Of a stretch of DNA of 64,000 nucleotides, positions 1 through 7,527 are shown piece after piece. Location of the stretch: positions 62,001 to 126,000 of the forward strand of contig NZ_SRLA01000008.1 in the NCBI RefSeq assembly GCF_004745825.1, in the 5' to 3' direction. The position numbers were made by a program, and so were the translations under genes. Source of the stretch: Hymenobacter fodinae. Its GTDB lineage: Bacteria > Bacteroidota > Bacteroidia > Cytophagales > Hymenobacteraceae. The stretch's first letter is position 1. Every line of letters starts with the position of its first letter. The notes below the pieces were generated by a model. That model saw only the letters and a list, made by a program, of their open reading frames with translations. It was not told where the DNA came from and did not search any database.

Positions 1-1
1 C

Positions 2-991
2 AAGCTGCGCATTCCCGACATCTACGAGCACGAGGACAATAAGCGTGCCTTCGGGCAATTTCTGGAAAGCTGTCTGGCCGCCACCACCGAGCAGCAATTA
101 CTACGCGAAATCGATCTGCTCGACCGCCGCAAAATCAAGGGGCTGGGCCCGGCCGTAGCCAGCATCCTGTATTTCCTGCACCCCACCTTGATGCCACCCT
201 GCAACACGGCCATCGTCAACGGCTTCAATGCTTTATTCGGAGAGAAAATCAAGTTGGGCTCCTGGGCGGAGTACCTGCGCATGCGCGAGCGGCTACGCGA
301 CCTGAACCAGGAGCACCGTCAGCACCTGAGCCTGGACTACGGGGCGCTGGCGGGCTTGCTCTTCGACGTGGGCGTGAAGAAGATGATTGCCGGCGACCAG
401 CAGTTTGCCAGCGACGAGGACCGCGATAAGTACCAGCAGCAAGCCCGCAAGCGCCACCAGGAGGTGCAGACCGAGGCCCAGGAGCAAAACCAGCACACCC
501 AGATGCAGCACCACCTGCTGCGCATCGGCAAGGCCCTGGGCTGCGACGTGACCACGGCCATCAACGACCGCAACCGCTTGTGTCACGGCCAAAAGCTGTC
601 ATTTCTCTGCCTCGATCAGCACCCTGAGCTGCCCGTGCCGGCCGACGTGGCCAGCACCATTCGCCTCATTGACGTCGTGTGGTTTGCACCCGGTACTAAT
701 CGGGTGGTAGCCGCCTTTGAGGTCGAGAAAAGCACCAGCATCTACAGCGGCATTCTGCGGCTGACGGATTTGGCGTCTTCCATGCCCGAGCACGAAACGG
801 CCCTCTACTTAATAGTGCCTGACGCCCGCGAGAAGGAAGTGCAGGCGCAGCTCTCGCGCCCGGCTATTCGGGCCGCTGGCGCAACCATCCACTACATTCT
901 GTTCTCCGAACTCAGCCAGCACTGTGAGGCCTTGTGCAAGTTTGGCGACACGCCGTCGGCCATGCGCAAGATTGCGCGCAACGTCCTGTAA
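2..991 (+). CDS. HhH-like and PD-(D/E)XK nuclease-like protein, 5' partial
   Basis: The frame is open from base 2, so the gene starts before the window; 329 residues are visible. The first third carries a segment reading IKGLGPAVASILYFL followed by PCNTAIVNGFN, which resembles the helix-hairpin-helix DNA-binding motif of base-excision glycosylases. The C-terminal 120 residues read DVVWFAP, then FEVEKSTSIYSGILRLTDL, an acidic and lysine spacing like the D-ExK core of restriction-like nucleases. A long Gln/Glu/His-rich helix links the two. A DNA-processing or restriction-type nuclease is inferred; the exact family was not recognised. The next gene starts 53 bases downstream on the same strand, so they are probably co-transcribed. 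Confidence 0.6.
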   Translation, partial: KLRIPDIYEHEDNKRAFGQFLESCLAATTEQQLLREIDLLDRRKIKGLGPAVASILYFLHPTLMPPCNTAIVNGFNALFGEKIKLGSWAEYLRMRERLRDLNQEHRQHLSLDYGALAGLLFDVGVKKMIAGDQQFASDEDRDKYQQQARKRHQEVQTEAQEQNQHTQMQHHLLRIGKALGCDVTTAINDRNRLCHGQKLSFLCLDQHPELPVPADVASTIRLIDVVWFAPGTNRVVAAFEVEKSTSIYSGILRLTDLASSMPEHETALYLIVPDAREKEVQAQLSRPAIRAAGATIHYILFSELSQHCEALCKFGDTPSAMRKIARNVL

Positions 992-1044
992 TGGGAGCCA
1001 ATCTTCCCGCCGCCTTGTTTAGGAAGCACCGGTAAAGCCACTAC

Positions 1045-2901
1045 ATGCAAGACCTTCAGAATTACCTGAATTACCTCGATACTGCCAGCGAAGATGTCAA
1101 GGACCATCACGCGATTACCTCGCGACTGGGCGAAATGGCTGTGCAGCTTACGGAGGCTGGGGACCATGAAAACGCCCGGTTGGCCCGAATAGAGCAGGAA
1201 GTAGTAGCCGCCAGTAAACAACTTGACAAAGGGGTAGGTTACCAAATCAGTGGTACCCGAAAAGACGAGCAGGGCGTGGAGCACGAGTTCGGCTGGCCGG
1301 ATACGAGTGGGTATGGCGCGGCCGAGTATGCGTATGTGCAGCAGCGGTATCGGGCTTCCCCCAACCTTTATCTGAAGAGCGAATACGGTTTGTTTCTGTA
1401 TTTGCGCAAGCAACTCCGCACCAATGAGGAAGTTCGGGACTTGGCGGCTACGCTCTTTCGATTAGGAAGCAGTTATATCGACAAACACCGCGTGGCCGGG
1501 GAGCGGGCCCACTATGCCCTGCATGCGATTGAGGTGTTGCGGAAAGCCTTTCACCTGGCCAACACGCGAAAAAACGACGCGGGCGTTGCAGAGCTGCTGC
1601 GCGCAATCGTCGACTACTTGGTGGACCTGCATGCTTCCTGGCCGTTGGAGAGCCGTTCCACCTTGCTGGTCTTGGCCTCCATCACCCGGTTGTTTACCGA
1701 GTATTACCGCTCGCTGAACAGTCCGGCGCAGGCCGATGCCTTGCTCGAACAAGATTGGCATGGGGTGCATCAACTGGCGCAAACTTACCGGCATGGCGCC
1801 ATTGAGCTGGCGGCCGAGGCGGCGGAACTGGCCGTCAAAGCCCGCCGCGAACGGGAGCGGTGGTTGACGTTTCAGGCGCAGCAGCTGGAAGCGCTGGCCC
1901 AGGAAGCGGAGGCACAGCACAACATGACAGCCGTCACCTTTACGGAACGAGCCCTGCGCATCTACCGGCAAGTGAAAGACCAGCCTAATAGCCAGCGCCT
2001 GGAGCAGGAATATCAGCGCCTGCGTACGCGCTTTGCCTTGACGCAGACCCGCACCCAAATGCCGGACGAGGCCACCCGGGCGTTAATGGAGTACATCGAT
2101 GAAGTTGTGCGTACCAAGGATGCCGAGGGCATTCTGACGGAATTGTGCCTGACGCCCATGTTCCATAGTTTGGATAAGGTGAGTGAGGCCGCCCAGGCCC
2201 AGCGTGACTCTTTCATGGACATGCTGCCCAAGAGCTTAGAAGACAAGCACGGCAACACGGTTCAGACGTTTTACACGGAAGAAGAGAAGGAGCAGTTTCA
2301 GTTTTTGAATACCTACAGCCTGCTGGCCCAGCTCTCTACCCAGACGTTGGTTAAACTGATGCTGGAAGCGTTTAAAGCTGGAAAGCTGACGGATGCCGCC
2401 ATTGAAGCGTTCTTGCAGCGCAGTTGGCTGGGTGAGCCCCGTATGGTGGAATCGAGTGGGCAGCAAACCCAGACTTCCCCTTTGCGCCTAATCATGTCGG
2501 GCATTCGCCTGCTCTTCCAAGAACTGGAAGCGTGGCGGCAGGACCCTGATTATGAACCCGACTTCATTGCCAGCACGGATTCACTGACGTTGAAAGTCGA
2601 GTACCTGCTGCGCTACATCTGCGTACGGTTGAATATGCCGACTTTTAAGATGCGCGAGGGCTCGGAGGTGACCATGGAAAAGCTGTTGGACGAATTGCTG
2701 GCCGACTTGAAAGGGAAGCTTGAAGAAGAGGATCGGTTCTTTATCAAGTTTTTCCTCAGTGAGAAAGCCGGCTATAACTTGCGTAACCGCGTGGCCCATG
2801 GCTTGATGGACGACGACGAGTACGGCGTAGAAAACGTCTTTCTCGTCCTAACGATGATATTGAAATTAGCCTCGTACGAATTTCGTGCAGTAGTAGTATA
2901 A
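1045..2901 (+). CDS. DUF4209-like protein with HEPN-type RxxxxH motif
   Basis: This is a 618-residue soluble protein, mostly helical by composition, with no signal peptide or membrane segment. The last 40 residues contain LRNRVAHGL, giving R580-x4-H585, the signature that ends DUF4209 proteins and matches the Rx4-6H catalytic pattern of HEPN ribonucleases. The N-terminal half is rich in Ala/Glu/Gln helices that look like repeat scaffolding. Many HEPN proteins cut RNA in toxin-antitoxin and antiphage systems; that role here is inference. It sits between a nuclease-like gene and two small genes, with only 8 bases to the next start. The family match is from memory of the motif, not a search. Confidence 0.6.
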   Translation: MQDLQNYLNYLDTASEDVKDHHAITSRLGEMAVQLTEAGDHENARLARIEQEVVAASKQLDKGVGYQISGTRKDEQGVEHEFGWPDTSGYGAAEYAYVQQRYRASPNLYLKSEYGLFLYLRKQLRTNEEVRDLAATLFRLGSSYIDKHRVAGERAHYALHAIEVLRKAFHLANTRKNDAGVAELLRAIVDYLVDLHASWPLESRSTLLVLASITRLFTEYYRSLNSPAQADALLEQDWHGVHQLAQTYRHGAIELAAEAAELAVKARRERERWLTFQAQQLEALAQEAEAQHNMTAVTFTERALRIYRQVKDQPNSQRLEQEYQRLRTRFALTQTRTQMPDEATRALMEYIDEVVRTKDAEGILTELCLTPMFHSLDKVSEAAQAQRDSFMDMLPKSLEDKHGNTVQTFYTEEEKEQFQFLNTYSLLAQLSTQTLVKLMLEAFKAGKLTDAAIEAFLQRSWLGEPRMVESSGQQTQTSPLRLIMSGIRLLFQELEAWRQDPDYEPDFIASTDSLTLKVEYLLRYICVRLNMPTFKMREGSEVTMEKLLDELLADLKGKLEEEDRFFIKFFLSEKAGYNLRNRVAHGLMDDDEYGVENVFLVLTMILKLASYEFRAVVV

Positions 2902-2909
2902 GAAGCGCC

Positions 2910-3494
2910 ATGGAACCACAAGTAATGACGATTCGCAAGTCAATTGCCCGCTCTGACCGCCGGTCGGTGAAAGGCATTGACATGTGGTCGATGGACGCGG
3001 ACGAATTTGTTCGCAACGAGCAGGCCAGCCGAAAAAATGCACGGGGTATTAGCAACAAATTCTCCCTGTTCGAGACCCTTGAGTTACTGGCCATCAAGAC
3101 CAAGCGAAACCCAGTAACCGGCTTGGGCCTGGTTATCCCGAAGCTCTTGGCGCAGCTGGAGACGTTCCGCAACCTGTCGCCTAATTGGGATTCGTACGGG
3201 GCCTTGCCCACCGAGGAGCGCGCCCTGGCCCGTGCCCGCCAGCTCTTAAATTCCCTCTCGCTGCAGTTGGTCTACGCGCCGGCCGTAAGCGTGCATGTAT
3301 TTCCTATGCGCGATGGTGGCATACAGGTGGAACTGGACCGAGACAATGCCTCGATGGAAATCGAGGTACACCCCGATGGAACCGAGGACTACCTGCTTTT
3401 CACGGCGCAAGGCGCTCTCATTGGCACTTACACTAGCCTCTTTGCTGCCTTGCGGCATTTTATTGATCCTCCGCGCCCAGCAAGCAATACATGA
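2910..3494 (+). CDS. Hypothetical protein with NWDSYGA motif
   Basis: The product is a 194-residue soluble protein. Its central segment SPNWDSYGALP, followed by a beta-rich part (VHVFPMRDGGIQVELD, then ASMEIEVHPDG), is a pattern I recognise from uncharacterised bacterial proteins usually encoded next to another small protein, as here. No catalytic motif or membrane segment is visible. The start at 2910 lies 8 bases after the upstream stop; the internal Met at codon 6 is an alternative. It overlaps the next gene by four bases (ATGA), which indicates translational coupling. Function unknown. Confidence 0.65.
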   Translation: MEPQVMTIRKSIARSDRRSVKGIDMWSMDADEFVRNEQASRKNARGISNKFSLFETLELLAIKTKRNPVTGLGLVIPKLLAQLETFRNLSPNWDSYGALPTEERALARARQLLNSLSLQLVYAPAVSVHVFPMRDGGIQVELDRDNASMEIEVHPDGTEDYLLFTAQGALIGTYTSLFAALRHFIDPPRPASNT

Positions 3495-3841
3495 GTGTGC
3501 ATCAGATAACCCCCGAGGATGAATTACTCCGAAGAATCATCTTACAGCCCCAGTTTTTTAAAGTAATGCCGGACGGTGTCCGCCGGCCTACCAGCGCCGC
3601 TTTCAAGATGCGCAGCGGAGAAGACGGCCTATCTGTCGATATCATGGCCCTGACCACATTGGAACAAGCCATTGCCACCCGTAGTACGCACACGGGTGCC
3701 TTGCTGGCGGCAAAGGTTCCGCTTGACAATCAGTGTCCTTGCGTCCACGACCCGGTAGCAGGAAATCCTGCCCACGCCCTCATCCGGAATGTAACACCGG
3801 CCTTGGCAAAGCTATTCGCCGTCAATGCCCGCCTCCTGTAG
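3491..3841 (+). CDS. Hypothetical protein coupled to the NWDSYGA gene
   Basis: The product is a 116-residue protein that opens with an acidic helix. It then shows AFKMRSGEDGLSVDI near residue 40 and a C-terminal HDPVAGNPAHALI, a family pattern I have seen as a partner of the preceding gene type. Its start codon overlaps the upstream stop as ATGA. It is the last gene of the unit that begins before the window; about 230 bases then separate it from hipB. Enzymatic role unknown. Confidence 0.6.
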   Translation: MSVHQITPEDELLRRIILQPQFFKVMPDGVRRPTSAAFKMRSGEDGLSVDIMALTTLEQAIATRSTHTGALLAAKVPLDNQCPCVHDPVAGNPAHALIRNVTPALAKLFAVNARLL

Positions 3842-4011
3842 CGAACCGGGGCCTAGTTCTCCGTTTCCGTAGGGCCGAAGCCAAACACGCCAGGTATAAA
3901 ACCAGTGGCAGTCAAGGAACCTATGTGATTTTGTAGTGGCCGCGGTACTAAGCAATTGGGAAGGGCCGGTAAATAAACTACGGATAATTCCGTGCCGCAG
4001 GCGATTCTTAT

Positions 4012-4072
4012 ATGTTGTACAAACGCAACAAACATGGTATATTTGGCCCTGTTTGTTGCGTCTGTACAACAT
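4012..4072 (+). promoter_or_regulatory. hipBA operator and promoter (22-bp inverted repeat)
   Basis: Arms at 4012-4033 and 4051-4072 are inverted repeats matching at 21 of 22 bases, separated by 17 bases. The spacer holds TATATTTG (4038-4045), an exact fit to the Bacteroidota -7 element TAnnTTTG, and the left arm supplies a TTG at 4015-4017, 20 bases upstream. The right arm ends inside the hipB start codon at 4071. HipB proteins bind inverted repeats to repress their own promoter, so this is the likely autoregulatory site. Confidence 0.75.
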
Positions 4073-4406
4073 GAATTGGTACTCTCTTTCCGACTTGGCC
4101 ATCCTGCGCGAACTGGGCAGCAGCCTGCGCCAGATTCGGCTTAACCGCAACCAGTCCCAACAAGCGGTGGCCGAGGCCGCGGGCATCGACCGGGCCACCC
4201 TGAGCCAGATTGAGCACGGCCGGCCCACCTCGCTGCTCACCTTTGTGCAGCTGCTACGCACGCTGGAGCAGTTAGACTTGCTGGATACGCTGGTGACCAA
4301 AGCGGAAATCAACCCCCTGGCGCTGGCCCGCCTCGCCAAAAAGCAGCGCCGCAACGCCTCGCCGGCTTCATCCACGCCGCCCCCGCCCCCACCCGCTGAA
4401 TGGTAG
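4071..4406 (+). CDS. hipB: HipB-family antitoxin, XRE helix-turn-helix
   Basis: The product is 111 residues. An XRE helix-turn-helix spans about residues 13-68 (LRQIRLNRNQSQQAVAEAAG, then RATLSQIEHGR). The tail is basic and ends in a run of six prolines. I chose the ATG at 4071 because the operator and promoter lie directly in front of it; the frame runs open further upstream, but through the operator. It would dimerise, neutralise HipA and repress the operon. The last seven bases overlap hipA. Confidence 0.85.
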   Translation: MNWYSLSDLAILRELGSSLRQIRLNRNQSQQAVAEAAGIDRATLSQIEHGRPTSLLTFVQLLRTLEQLDLLDTLVTKAEINPLALARLAKKQRRNASPASSTPPPPPPAEW

Positions 4407-5695
4407 AGCTCGCTTTTGTTCGCTTGTGGGGCCAGCTGGTCGGCGCCGTGCGCTGGGATGCGGCCCGGTCGCTGGCCACGTTTGCCTATGACCCCGGCTT
4501 TGTGAAGTCCGGTCTGAACGTGGCGCCGCTGCAGATGCCGCTGACGGCCCGCGCCGGCCAAGTGTATTCCTTTCCCCGCCTCAACCCCGACACCTACCAC
4601 GGCCTGCCCGGGCTACTGGCCGATGCGCTGCCGGACCGGTTCGGCAACCAGCTCATCGACGCCTGGCTGGCCACGCAGGGCCGCGCCGCCGCGGACTTCT
4701 CGCCGGTGGAGCGCTTGTGCTACATCGCCAACCGCGGCATGGGTGCCCTGGAATTCGAGCCCCAGGTGGGCAACGTGGCCGGGGCGGGGGCCGAGCCTGT
4801 GGAAGTGGCCGCCCTGGTCGAGCTGGCGCAGCAGGTCGTGGGCCAGCGCGAGGCCTTCCACGTCAACCTGCGCGACGAGGCGGCTGACGGACTGGCGGCC
4901 CTGCTGGCCGTGGGCACCTCGGCCGGTGGCGCCCGGCCCAAGGCCATCATTGCCTTCAACGAAGACAGTAGCGAGGTGCGCTCGGGCCAGGTAAAGGCCC
5001 CGCCCGGCTTTGGCTACTGGCTGCTCAAGCTGGACGGCGTGCGCGACCAGGCCCTGGCCGACCCCCAGGATTTCGGGCGGCTGGAGTACGCCTACTACCT
5101 CATGGCCACTGCCAGCGGCCTGCAGATGAGCGAGTGCCGCCTCTACGAGGAAGGGCCGCGGGCCCACTTCATGACCCGGCGCTTCGACCGCACGGCCGCG
5201 GGCGAGAAACTCCACGCGCAGACCTTGTGCGCGCTGGCCCACTACGACTACAACCAGCCCGCCGCCTATTCCTACGAGCAGGCCTTCCAGGTCATGCGCG
5301 ACCTGCGCCTGCCCTACACGGCGGCCGAGCAGTTCTACCGGCGGATGGTGTTCAACGTGGTGGCCCGCAACCAGGACGACCACACCAAGAACATCTCGTT
5401 TTTGATGGACGCCGCCGGGCAGTGGCAGCTCGCCCCGGCCTACGACGTGGCCTATGCCTACCAGCCCGGTAACCGCTGGACCAGCCAGCACCAGATGGCC
5501 CTGAACGGCAAGCGGGACGGCTTCACCCGCGCCGACCTGCGGGCCGTGGCCCGGGAGATGAACATCCGCGGGGCCGACGAGCTGATAGACGACGTGCTGC
5601 AACAGGTGGCACGGTGGCCAGAGTTTGCCGCCACGGCCGGCATGAGCGAGGACCGTACTGCCGCAATTGCCAGTGCGCACCGGCAAGTAAAGTAG
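4400..5695 (+). CDS. hipA: HipA-family serine/threonine kinase toxin
   Basis: This 431-residue protein has the usual HipA length. The N-terminal subdomain covers about residues 1-110. A Gly-rich ATP loop GTSAGGARPKA lies near 172-182. The catalytic loop NQDDHTKN spans about 324-331, followed by the metal-binding AYDV Asp near 349. HipA kinases phosphorylate glutamyl-tRNA synthetase or other targets and cause growth arrest; the target here cannot be read from sequence. The start overlaps hipB by seven bases, so the two are translationally coupled. All key kinase residues appear intact. Confidence 0.9.
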   Translation: MVELAFVRLWGQLVGAVRWDAARSLATFAYDPGFVKSGLNVAPLQMPLTARAGQVYSFPRLNPDTYHGLPGLLADALPDRFGNQLIDAWLATQGRAAADFSPVERLCYIANRGMGALEFEPQVGNVAGAGAEPVEVAALVELAQQVVGQREAFHVNLRDEAADGLAALLAVGTSAGGARPKAIIAFNEDSSEVRSGQVKAPPGFGYWLLKLDGVRDQALADPQDFGRLEYAYYLMATASGLQMSECRLYEEGPRAHFMTRRFDRTAAGEKLHAQTLCALAHYDYNQPAAYSYEQAFQVMRDLRLPYTAAEQFYRRMVFNVVARNQDDHTKNISFLMDAAGQWQLAPAYDVAYAYQPGNRWTSQHQMALNGKRDGFTRADLRAVAREMNIRGADELIDDVLQQVARWPEFAATAGMSEDRTAAIASAHRQVK

Positions 5696-5871
5696 TTGGG
5701 AGCCGGTCCCTTGTTGGATAAACCAAGGAAGAATTCTGACCCGTAAGGGTAGTCCGGTTTTTCAATGCGGCCGGTTGTGGAAGTAGTCTTGAGTCTTCCT
5801 TGCACGCTGAAGCAGCTATTCAATAACGGACAGTCAACTACTCACTATACCTCATCTTTGTCTTACGCTAA

Positions 5872-5911
5872 TTATTTAAGCGTTTGCTTAAATAAGAAAA
5901 CAATAACTTTG
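5872..5911 (+). promoter_or_regulatory. arsR operator and promoter
   Basis: A perfect inverted repeat with 10-base arms TTATTTAAGC (5872-5881) and GCTTAAATAA (5886-5895), four bases apart, overlaps a TTTG at 5883-5886. Seventeen bases downstream is TAACTTTG (5904-5911), an exact TAnnTTTG -7 element, and the arsR ATG follows at 5927. The geometry is that of an ArsR/SmtB repressor blocking polymerase at the -33 region. Confidence 0.75.
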
Positions 5912-5926
5912 TATAAACTCAAAGTT

Positions 5927-6295
5927 ATGGCTGCTTCCTGCATCCGCGTCTTTGCTGACGCCGCCCACATTGAACACAGCAAGCAGCGTCTGGCTGCAGC
6001 TGCGCCGGGCATCGAAGCCATGGCGGCCGTGCTCGCGCTGGCCGGCAACGAGGTGCGGTTGAAGATGCTGTTTCTGCTGCTCGACCAGCAGCTGTGCGTG
6101 TGCGACCTGGCCGATGTGCTGCAGATGAATGTGTCGGCCATCTCCCAGCACCTGCGCAAGCTCAAGGACGGCGGGGTGATTCAGGCCCGCAAAGTGGGCC
6201 AGACCGTGTTTTACTCGCTGACCCCCGCGCATCAGCCATTGGTGCAGTCGCTGCTATCATCCGTTTCACCCGCCTTGACTGCCGCTGCCGTATGA
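5927..6295 (+). CDS. arsR: ArsR/SmtB-family metalloregulatory repressor
   Basis: The product is a 122-residue winged-helix repressor. The recognition region reads MNVSAISQHLRKLKDGGVI, and the metal-site helix reads QLCVCDL with C57 and C59, the alpha-3 thiol pair of classical ArsR As(III)/Sb(III) sensors. Metal binding would release the protein from the palindrome just upstream. The frame is open 54 codons further up, but the ATG at 5927 follows the promoter at 5904-5911, so this start is preferred. It overlaps the MerTP gene by four bases, implying that this transporter is the regulated cargo. Mercury or arsenic as inducer cannot be separated by sequence. Confidence 0.85.
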   Translation: MAASCIRVFADAAHIEHSKQRLAAAAPGIEAMAAVLALAGNEVRLKMLFLLLDQQLCVCDLADVLQMNVSAISQHLRKLKDGGVIQARKVGQTVFYSLTPAHQPLVQSLLSSVSPALTAAAV

Positions 6296-6915
6296 ACCAG
6301 CCCGCTTTCACTTCCTCCAAGTCCCTGGCCAGCACGGGCGTGCTGGCGGCGCTGGCCGCCTCGCTGTGCTGCATCACCCCGCTTCTGGCCATCATTGGTG
6401 GGCTGGGCGGCGTCGCCTCCACTTTCTCGTGGCTGGAGCCCCTGCGTCCTTACCTGGTGGCCCTGACGGTGGGCGTGCTCAGTTTTGCTTGGTACCAACA
6501 ACTCAAGCCCGCGCCCGTGGCAGACGATGACTGTGGCTGCCCCGTGCCGGCTAAACCTTCCTTGATGCAGTCACGCGGCTTTCTGGCCAGCGTGACGGTG
6601 CTGGCCGGCCTGCTGTTGACCTTTCCCTACTACAGTGCGCGGTTCTACCCGTCGGCGGCACTCAAACCGGTGACAGCCACCAATACGGCGCCGGTGTGGC
6701 AAACGAGCTCCTACCGCATCGGGGGAATGACCTGCGAGGCCTGCGCCCGCCACGTGGAGCACGACGTGCAGCAGCTGCCGGGCGTGCAGAGCGTGCGCGT
6801 GTCCTATGACCAGGGCACGGCCCAGGTGCGCTATAATGCCGCCGTGACGCCCGTGGCCCAGATTGAAAAGGCCATCAACGGCACCGGCTATTCGGTGCTG
6901 AATCCTTCCCGCTAA
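6292..6915 (+). CDS. merTP: Mercuric transport fusion protein MerTP
   Basis: The product is 207 residues. Residues 1-120 are MerT-like with three hydrophobic segments; the first holds the vicinal pair C26-C27 (SLCCITP) that receives Hg(II), and a cytosolic or loop CGC follows the second. After the third segment comes a periplasmic-type HMA domain with GGMTCEACARH near residue 145, corresponding to MerP. In mer operons such fusions bring Hg(II) into the cell for reduction. No MerA is encoded in this window, so uptake alone would be harmful unless MerA lies elsewhere or the ion is exported again. The start overlaps arsR (ATGA). Confidence 0.85.
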   Translation: MNQPAFTSSKSLASTGVLAALAASLCCITPLLAIIGGLGGVASTFSWLEPLRPYLVALTVGVLSFAWYQQLKPAPVADDDCGCPVPAKPSLMQSRGFLASVTVLAGLLLTFPYYSARFYPSAALKPVTATNTAPVWQTSSYRIGGMTCEACARHVEHDVQQLPGVQSVRVSYDQGTAQVRYNAAVTPVAQIEKAINGTGYSVLNPSR

Positions 6916-7176
6916 ATGCTCCCGGCTATGATTTCCCTCACGCCTTCTGCCCCTACCCCCTTGGTCACGCTGACGTCGGTGCTTACCTGTCCGGTTTGCC
7001 AGCATGCCCAAGCTGAGCAGATGCCCACCGACGCCTGCCAGTGGTTTTACGAATGCACCAGCTGCCACACCGTGCTCAAGCCCCTGGCCGGCGACTGCTG
7101 CGTGTTCTGCTCCTACGGCACGGTGCCTTGCCCGCCCATTCAGGAGCAGGGCACAGGGGCCTGCGGCTGCTGCTAG
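6916..7176 (+). CDS. GDCCVxC domain protein
   Basis: The product is an 86-residue Cys-rich protein. A CPVCQH pair near residue 25 and CTSCH near residue 48 look like a zinc-ribbon, followed by the hallmark GDCCVFCSYG near residue 64 and a CGCC tail. The GDCCVxC family is known beside mercury-resistance genes and has selenoprotein members; its activity is undefined. The start follows the MerTP stop without a gap; Met5 at 6928 is an alternative. Nearly every Cys is paired, which fits thiophilic metal binding. Confidence 0.75.
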   Translation: MLPAMISLTPSAPTPLVTLTSVLTCPVCQHAQAEQMPTDACQWFYECTSCHTVLKPLAGDCCVFCSYGTVPCPPIQEQGTGACGCC

Positions 7177-7218
7177 ATGCCTTTCCTTCGCCTACTCACT
7201 CCTTTACCTTTCCATCTC

Positions 7219-7431
7219 ATGAAAAATCTCCTGCTTGCCCTGACCCTGTTTGCCACCATCAGCAGCGCCGCGGCCCATGACGGCAAACCCGGCAAAAAGA
7301 ACAAAAAAGCGGTTAAAGAAGCCACCATGCAGTGCTCGAAGGACGAGAAGCCCGGGGCCAGCTGCTGCGCCAAAAAGCCAACCACGGCCGCCGTGGTGAC
7401 CCCGGCTGCTGCGGAAGCCGTTAAAAAGTAG
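7219..7431 (+). CDS. Small exported Cys/Lys-rich protein
   Basis: The product is 70 residues, with an N-terminal signal peptide (MKNLLLALTLFATISSAAA) and a mature part rich in Lys, holding MQCSKDE and SCCAKK. The frame is open from 7177, but the ATG at 7219 starts exactly at a signal peptide, so it is preferred. It is the last gene of the arsR-merTP unit, before a terminator. A periplasmic metal-binding role is inferred from the cysteines and position only. Confidence 0.6.
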   Translation: MKNLLLALTLFATISSAAAHDGKPGKKNKKAVKEATMQCSKDEKPGASCCAKKPTTAAVVTPAAAEAVKK

Positions 7432-7473
7432 GCTTCTTAGGCAGCGGTTACCATGCGGCCGCATGGACGCAAA

Positions 7474-7504
7474 AAAGCGCCTGACTCGTGAGGTAAGGCG
7501 CTTT
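7474..7504. terminator. Bidirectional terminator between mer and ars clusters
   Basis: Nine-base arms AAAGCGCCT (7474-7482) and AGGCGCTTT (7496-7504) pair perfectly and end in A and T runs on both strands. The hairpin lies between converging genes (merTP unit and acr3). Confidence 0.75.
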
Positions 7505-7527
7505 ATTGTTTGGATAGTCTGCCCCCA

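Noticed and set aside
4613..5686. Long reverse frame of 357 codons
   Set aside because: It is the antisense shadow of hipA in GC-rich DNA; low-complexity Val/Gly/His composition and no family match.
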